Assembly: GCA_030267565.1 (NCBI GenBank)
Contig: BRXU01000034.1
Location: forward strand, 823,501 to 887,500
Length of the DNA stretch: 64,000 bases
Source of the DNA: Pleodorina starrii
Taxonomy: Eukaryota; Chlorophyta; Chlorophyceae; Chlamydomonadales; Volvocaceae
Direction: 5' to 3'
Positions 57,700-64,000 of the stretch are shown here, piece by piece. The translations under genes and the position numbers were made by a program. Below the pieces are notes generated by a model. The model saw nothing but the letters and a program-made list of their open reading frames with translations, ran no database searches and had not been told where the DNA came from. How positions within the stretch are numbered: position 1 is the stretch's first letter; each line of letters starts with the position of its first letter.

Positions 57700-59239
57700 G
57701 CAGTGAGCAAAGCAGCTTGTGTTGATAGTGATCAAGACTCTGACATGCAGTTGCACACAGCAGACTGTAGGACGTAAGCTATTAGAAAGAACGAGGGGCC
57801 GGGGTCGGGCTGTGGCAGGGCTAAGCTGGCAGGGTCGATGGAAGGTGGAGCCGAGCTGGCTGGGGTGCTGGGGGCCCCGTTCACTTAAGTCCTCGTTCAG
57901 TGAGCAGCAGTTTGGTGATGCGGATTGTTGAAGAAATTGTTGACCTTGGGCGTACATGGTGCATGTCCCTAATACGGTCAGGACCCAAGCGAGGGGCTGT
58001 TCCTTGTGGGGGGGAAGGGCTTAGGGTAAGGCGGACAATTGTGCTTACCGGTGGTGTGTATTGGGCATTTGGGTATCTACTCACGATACCTCTGTCCGCT
58101 GCCTGACAGACTGTCCTGCACACAGTGCTGTGTCTCCGCTGATGACATGTAACATCCGTACGAGCCTTATCACCCATACCTCAGACCGTCACTGTAATCT
58201 GCGCTACACGCCGCTGAAACAATGTTAGCAAGCCTTACTAGCTGCATAGCAAGGGTTTTGCCTAAACAACCGCGCAGTCTGTGCACCCAAGCTCTCAGAA
58301 TTAAGCGCCTTGCATAAAAACCCCGAACTCAGGAGGTGGGAAGACCCTAAGGGGGGCGGGGGACACCTCAAGGCTCACTGTGAACCCGCCCGGCCTTTAT
58401 TCGGTGCGCACCGCATACCAACGTATCCGCATGTTCAGACGCATCACCGAGGGGGAGGGGGAGCGAGGGTGCGCTCTCGGGTTGGGGAGAAAACGGGGGA
58501 CGTGCATCCGCCGCGTGCCTGCCGGTGGGAGAGACCCTAAGGGGGGCGGGGAGACACCTCAAGGCCCACTGTGAACCCGCCCGGCCTCCATTTGGTAAAC
58601 ACATTTCTATGCAGCCTGTGTAGTTAACGCACGAACATGAATATATTGCCAAGTCAACTGCCGTAACTGCAAGCCGCCCCTGACTTGCCGAAAGGCCTCT
58701 ATGACGTGCGATTCTCTTACATGTTCATCAACCCTATTCAGCCGTCTCCGGCATAGCACTCAGAGCTCCAGTCTATGCTTTGTCAACGTCCATGTCACTA
58801 CCAGAGCGAGCATCGTGACTCAAATGCAACTTGGGACACGCCAAAGGGTGCATTTCAAATTTGCAAAGTCATTCCGTATGCGAATAATACAATTGACCGT
58901 CCAGTGGCGTCCGTTTGTATTGTTCCCTGGCCTCGACCCTGGCCTGTCCCCGTAGCCGTCGGCCGGCCGTCCCTGTACGGGGAACACCGACAAAGAAACC
59001 CTATTGTACGAAGGATAGAAACTCGCAAAGGTCCTAATGAAGGGGAACCTGCAGGATTTCTGCAGCACGCAAATAATATTCAGCTATTCACACATGGTAC
59101 GTCCATACGTCCAGAACGTTTTGGACGGAACTTGAGGGCGCGGTTTCGAGGGGCACTCCCTTTTCGTGTGGGGGGCGTACGTGCTTTACTTGCCGCGCAG
59201 CTTGCCAAGTAACGTCTAAACGAGTTCGCCCTTTCATTG
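57700..59239. other. Intergenic region, 3' flank of the recombinase and promoter of the last gene
   Basis: TGTAA, the usual volvocine poly(A) signal, occurs near 58148 and 58193, but distance makes assignment uncertain. A roughly 55-bp sequence (ACCCTAAGGGGGGCGG to GAACCCGCCCGGCC) occurs at about 58343-58397 and again at 58534-58588. The final 230 bp match the upstream part of the broken copy at 48397-49265 and probably include the promoter of the gene at 59240. Confidence 0.6.
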
Positions 59240-61654
59240 ATGGAACCGAACGGCGTCGTGGAGTGGTCATTTGGACGTCTGTCGGCTGGCGAGCATTGTC
59301 AGATGTTTCCGGCGCACACACTTTGGATGGACGACGAGACACAGACACCAAGACAGGCAGATATGGAGCACATCGGACTGGGATGTTTTGCTGATACCAT
59401 GACGGGCGCTAACTCAAATCTCTCGCGATGCCTTAACCAATCGGGGGCGCTCCCCGCGGATCCTCTGTCTTCAAACAGCCACTGGCCATACGCTACGATG
59501 CAAGGCGTCGGACGCGAAGCATCGGCGCCGCCGTTTTGCGGAGGTTGCAACATCGATACGGCCATTACGCCCTCATCGCGACCGCCTTCCGAGCCTTGCT
59601 CCTTCGCCCGGGAGGCGCCACTCCAGTCAACTCCAACCTTCCCACCCTCATTCACAGTTCCTCCAATCAACCCCGCCGGCGGCATGCGCCGGACACTCTC
59701 CGCTGCCGCGCACGGCTCGGCGCCCTGCTGGCCGTGCGATGTCGACGCCCTTCCCCCCGGAAGCCGCCACCACAACCACCTCGGCAGCCAGGCGCCCTGC
59801 AACTCTGTTGCCTATACTGGCAACCCCACCTTCCCTGGGGCGACAATGCAACATTCCCAGGCCTTCGGCCCTGGCCCCGCTGCCTGCCACCCAGGCCGCC
59901 CCTCGTCGCCGCTTCCCCGAACCGCCACGAACTGCACCGCGCGTGGCCCCGCCGCGGCAGCGGCCGCCGCCGCCGCCACCAGCGGCGCGCCTCCGCCTGA
60001 CGCTGGGTTCGCGCGGCCCATCCAGCGGTCGGTGTCTATGCAACTGCACACGCCGCCTTCACACTACGGCGCCGCGCCGCCGAGCGCTATGCCGGTATCT
60101 GTACGGCAATACCTCTGCAAGCCTATGCCAATGGAGGCCATCTCTGAGCCGGGCGTTGCGGCCCCGGGTACGGCAACGGCAACGGCTCCGCACTGGGCGG
60201 CAACGGAGGGGCCTTATGATGATGGCGGCAGTTGGCACCAGGGGCGCAGTTGGCCGGGCGCGTCGCGAGCAGCAGCGGAGGGCGCTGCGTCTGCCTGCTC
60301 GTCGGCGGCATACGCCTGCAGCCACCGCCCGCATCCACACCCACTCCCACTCCCAAACCCACACTCCCATCCGCACCCACATCCACACCAGCAACTGCCG
60401 CTGCCATCGCAGCAGCAGCAGCAGCAGCTGTTGCACGTGCCGGTACCGGCGATGGGCGCTGGCGCGGCCCCGGCGTCTCTGGGGCGATTGCGCTGCTCCT
60501 CCCTGAAGCGGGTGAGTGAGTGCGGGGACGTGGGATGTGGCTGAGTGTTGCGCCTGCTGTTGCTGCGCCTGCTGTCGCTGCGCCTGCTGTCGCTGCTCCT
60601 GCTGTTGATGACCCTGCTGTTGCTGCTCCTGCTGTTGCTGCCCCTTCTGTTGCTGCGCTCCAGTATTGACCGCTCGCTTTCTGTGTCCCATTCCCGCTCC
60701 CGCCGCGCTGCCGTGTCCCGTGTGTCGACGGCAGGCCCGCTCCCTGGAGCAGCGCCCCGGCCACGTTGGCCCGACCCGTGGGTCATGCAGCCCCATGGGC
60801 GTGCAGCGCACCCCCACCAAGCACACGGCCGCAGGGGGCCCTGGCGCCGCTCTGGCGCCCCTCTCGCCGTTCGCCTCCGCCTGCTCCTACGCCGGCGGCC
60901 GAGCGCCCGCGCCCGCGGCCACTGAGCCCAAGGTCCACAGCCGTGCGCGCAGCGCTGGGGTTGAGGGTGAGGGGCCCGGAACCGCGCGGCTGGGAGGCGC
61001 CGGGAGCTCCGGAACCACATCGGTGTCGTCCATGTCGTACCGTCGCCTGGTGATGTCGTCCATCAGCAATCTGGCGCAGCTTCGAGACACAGTGGCCGAG
61101 GACGCCGGTCTCTCGCCCAGGGATAAGCAGGTGAGACGGGGCGGAGGGAGGGAGGCCCGGAGGGTAGTGGGGACGTCCGCTGGTCTTTTCTGTTGGTGTG
61201 TGGTGTGGGGTTTGTTGTGCAAAGGCGATTGGGACGACCTTAAGTGTCTGTCTCATGAGTCCCGTCCCGTCGACCCAACTCCACTTGACATCATCCAAAC
61301 AAACCTGCCTGATCGCTCCCCTCCTACATACAGAACCTTCTGAAGATGATTGAAGGCGCGCTGGAGCAGCAGCAACAGCGGCATACAGATCAGCCGCAGC
61401 AGCAACAGCGGCAGCACGAAGGGCAGCAGCAGCAGCAGCAGCAACATCAACATCAGCAACAGCACGAAGGCCCGTCGCTCTGCAGCTCCTCTTCAGTGCC
61501 CCAACCACAATACTATCCGCTGACCCACCCCCAGCCGCAGCAGCAGCAGCAGCGGCAGAGGCAGCCGCAACAACAGCCGCAGGCGTCTGCATCGCCACAG
61601 CTGCATTCGCAGCACCCGCAGCCTCAGCTGCAGCCTCCACAGCAGCAGCTGGCC

Positions 61655-61691
<37 letters not shown>

Positions 61692-63751
61692 AACCACTCC
61701 ACTCGCCATCCTACACTCGCCCGCCGCATACGCTAGCCCCCAACGGCAGTGTTGCCTTTTCAGGCACGTGGGCCCAATCGAGCCCGATGCCGACGCCATG
61801 GACGTCGGCATCGGCGACGGCATCAGCTGCGTCGAGCGCCACGACCCGCGGGTCGGTCTGGGCTCCGACGGGCCCCTGCGGCGCCTCTCATCAGCAAAGC
61901 CGCACCACGCACGTACCAGCCGAGGCTCCCGCCGTGGCGCAAACCATGGGGGGAGCCCCGACCTTCGGCGTCGTCGCCGCCCCCGAAGCCGCGCCACTCG
62001 TACAGGTACTGAGTACGACATCTACGGCACGAGGCGGCACGCAAATCGGCCACGACAGCGGCGGCAATCCAGCGTTCATCCAGCGCAGCCGCGGCAGCGG
62101 CAGCGGCGACCCCGCTGCCGTGACGGTCGCGATGGCGAGGGGCCCCGCTGCCACGTACGGCACCCATGGCGCTGCCGCCGGCGAGAAGTACTCTCACGCC
62201 ACTGCTAGCGACGGCAGCAGCCATCGGAGCGGCAACAACGCGGGGAACATGTGGGGAAGCTCGCCTTTCGCTGCCACATCCATGGCCTCCCAGCAAAAGC
62301 ACATGTCGGCGCAGTGGATGTGCGCGCCGCCGATGGCTGCTGCTGGTGCTGCTTCGGGGGGCGGAGGGCCTTGCATCGATCCGTGCCCCGGAGGCTTGCA
62401 TGGCCCCGCGACAACGGCAGCGGCGGCTCCCGCCCCCTCGCCGCCGCCACGGAACCCGCGTCAGGTGCTGGATGGCGGCGCGCTGGTGTACGACTCTCCG
62501 CCGGAATGCGTGCACGGCATGCCGGCGGCGCCGTACGTCGTACCCAATGTTACCCCGGATGGCATCGCCAGATTGCGGGGCCGCGGCAGCAGCGCCGGAG
62601 GGGCTGCGGGCAGCAGTGGAGCCCGCGGCAGCGGCAGCGGCGGGGACGCTGCAGGGGGGTGCGACGGCGGCGGCGCCGCTGCCGCTGGCGGGCTGTCACC
62701 CGCGGGGCTTCAGCAACCACCGCAGCCGCTGCAGCCGCTACCCCTGCCGAAGGCCCCTTGCTCCCAGCCCGCCGCCCGCCCCATCCCGACCCCCATGCCG
62801 CTTCGGGCGATCCCTCCATCCCCTTGCAACTCCACCTCTCAGGCCCCGCCCCCGCAGCCGACCGCCGGCGCGACCTCCCCTTCCGGTTGGGGTCCCGCAG
62901 AAACCTTGCCGCTCCTGGCCCAGTCCGTGGGCCCCGCCTCCGCCCCGACCCGAGACGTCGCCCATCTGGGCTGCACATCGGCGGCCACGGCCCCGCCGGC
63001 GGGCGCCTCTGGAGCCGCAGGCGGGCCGCCTCACGCTGGCGCCGCCGCCGCCGCCGCCGCCGATTGCGTCGACGTCGACTCCTGGATTCCGGCGGACTTC
63101 GGTCTCGAGCCGCCGACGCCCGAGGGTGGCTTCGGCGGAGATGCGACGGCGGGGTCGTGGAGCGGTGCGGCGCTGGGATGGGCCGGCGGGGACTGCGCCG
63201 GCGGGGAGGGCGGCGCAGGTGCCGACGCCCCGACCGGCTCTGATGAGCTCTGGGGGGCCGTCGGGTGCTGTGACGCCACCCAGCGACAGCAGCAGCAGCA
63301 GCAGCAGGCGATGATAGCGATGCGCGACTACCAGCCCAGCGCCCCCGACCAGCAACGACTGTTGCAACAGCCCGTAGGCCTGCCGTACCAGGTGCCGTAC
63401 GCGCAGCAGGAAGGGTATGCACCGCTGCCGCCTCCGCCGCCGTTCCAGCAGCATCAGGAACAGCAGCAGCAGCACGAGCGTCAGACGGGCAATCTGCCGC
63501 TTCTGCAGTCTCCGTCCGGCGCCGGGGGGCTGGTGGCACAGATTGGCTCCGCAGCTGGCGGCGAGGAGGCGGGGGGGTTGAGCGCTGCGATGGGTTTGGG
63601 TTTCGGGGGCGATCTGTCGGGGCCGTGTGGGGAGGTGGACCCGTTGGGGGAGACCTTTCATCGTTGGATGGAACACGAGCTGGGGCCGGAGCAGGGGCCC
63701 GGCGGGGAGCTTGACGGCGTGGTGTCTATGCTGTGCGACGAGGGGCTCTGA
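59240..63751 (+). CDS. Gln-rich low-complexity protein, function unknown
   Basis: Three exons in phase 0: 59240-60511, 60735-61130, 61334-63751 (TGA); about 1361 residues. The ATG at 59240 is chosen because the upstream frame is closed by a TAA about 30 bases before and the same start is kept in the partial copy at 48673. The N-terminus (MEPNGVVEWSFGRLSAGEHC, then FPAHTLWMDDETQTPRQADM) is not repetitive and may be a real domain, but I do not recognise it. Exon 2 ends in a helical segment (SSISNLAQLRDTVAEDAGL) that continues into exon 3 (NLLKMIEGALEQQQQ). Exon 3 is rich in Gln, Pro, His and Gly, with an acidic and hydrophobic tail (DPLGETFHRWMEHELG). A transcriptional regulator would fit this composition, as inference only. 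Confidence 0.75.
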
Positions 63752-64000
63752 AGGGCGGGCGGCGGCATCCGGGGGCGCCGAGGAATGCAGCCCTGAACTG
63801 ACTGCCGGTTCAGCCCTTGCTGCGTGAGCACTAATTTCGCACGGCTGCGCGCCGGTCGGCGTCTGTCGTGTGTGTCGTACTCTTGGCCTCATGTGTGTCG
63901 TACTTTCGGATGATGGGGTTTGATGGGTTTGGCGGGCGATCGGGCGGTGCGACGTGCGCGTTCCCTTGGTCATACGCGATGTCAACCGCGCTTTTGGCGA
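63752..64000. other. 3' flank of the last gene
   Basis: The sequence after the stop codon includes two copies of TGTGTCGTACT (near 63870 and 63893). No TGTAA polyadenylation signal is seen before the window ends, and no further gene starts here. Confidence 0.5.

Noticed and set aside
62738..63985. A 415-codon minus-strand frame over the last gene
   Set aside because: Compositional shadow of a GC-rich exon; no motif, start context or splice support.

Overview
The window is nuclear DNA from a GC-rich green alga, most likely a volvocine relative of Chlamydomonas, Gonium or Volvox. The reasons are many short GT-AG introns, long alanine, glycine, proline and glutamine homopolymer runs inside exons, CAG-type microsatellites, and a very large receptor-type nucleotide cyclase of the kind expanded in that group. 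I see no bacterial-style operon, ribosome-binding site, rRNA or CRISPR. Gene models were built by hand from splice signals and reading-frame phase.

Layout. Positions 1-4253 (+) hold the 3' part of a receptor-type class III nucleotide cyclase that runs off the left edge. Positions 20134-8144 (-) hold a complete, convergent paralog of 19 exons: signal peptide, bacterial-type solute-binding ectodomain, one membrane helix, then two complementary cyclase halves with a roughly 900-residue low-complexity insertion. Between them lie a decayed low-GC reading frame and a tRNA-like repeat. Positions 27009-22036 (-) carry a 13-exon cytochrome P450. Positions 31574-29616 (-) carry a single-exon ankyrin-repeat membrane protein.

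Positions 32.9-36.9 kb are a scrap yard of duplicated pieces: a retroelement-like CCHC zinc knuckle with 70-bp hairpin repeats, a broken copy of exons of the next gene, a roughly 630-bp palindrome built from a SET-like exon, and a chimeric copy of the ankyrin gene. Positions 37253-45282 (+) hold a large five-exon low-complexity protein gene. Positions 45.3-50.8 kb hold tandem repeats, a pair of roughly 630-bp direct repeats, and a broken copy of the 5' end of the last gene.

Positions 50878-57480 (+) contain an apparently intact 11-exon gene for a Crypton-like tyrosine recombinase of about 1800 residues. It has a SAM-like N-terminal domain, an Ndc10/Crypton-type catalytic core, about 21 coding tandem repeats in a higher-order array, a GCR1_C-like DNA-binding domain and an HMG-box-like tail. 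This is the strongest candidate here for an undescribed system. Positions 59240-63751 (+) hold a three-exon glutamine-rich protein gene of unknown function.

The genes do not form one pathway. The cyclase pair suggests extracellular ligand sensing coupled to cyclic nucleotide signalling. The right half is dominated by mobile-DNA activity, exon capture and segmental duplication.
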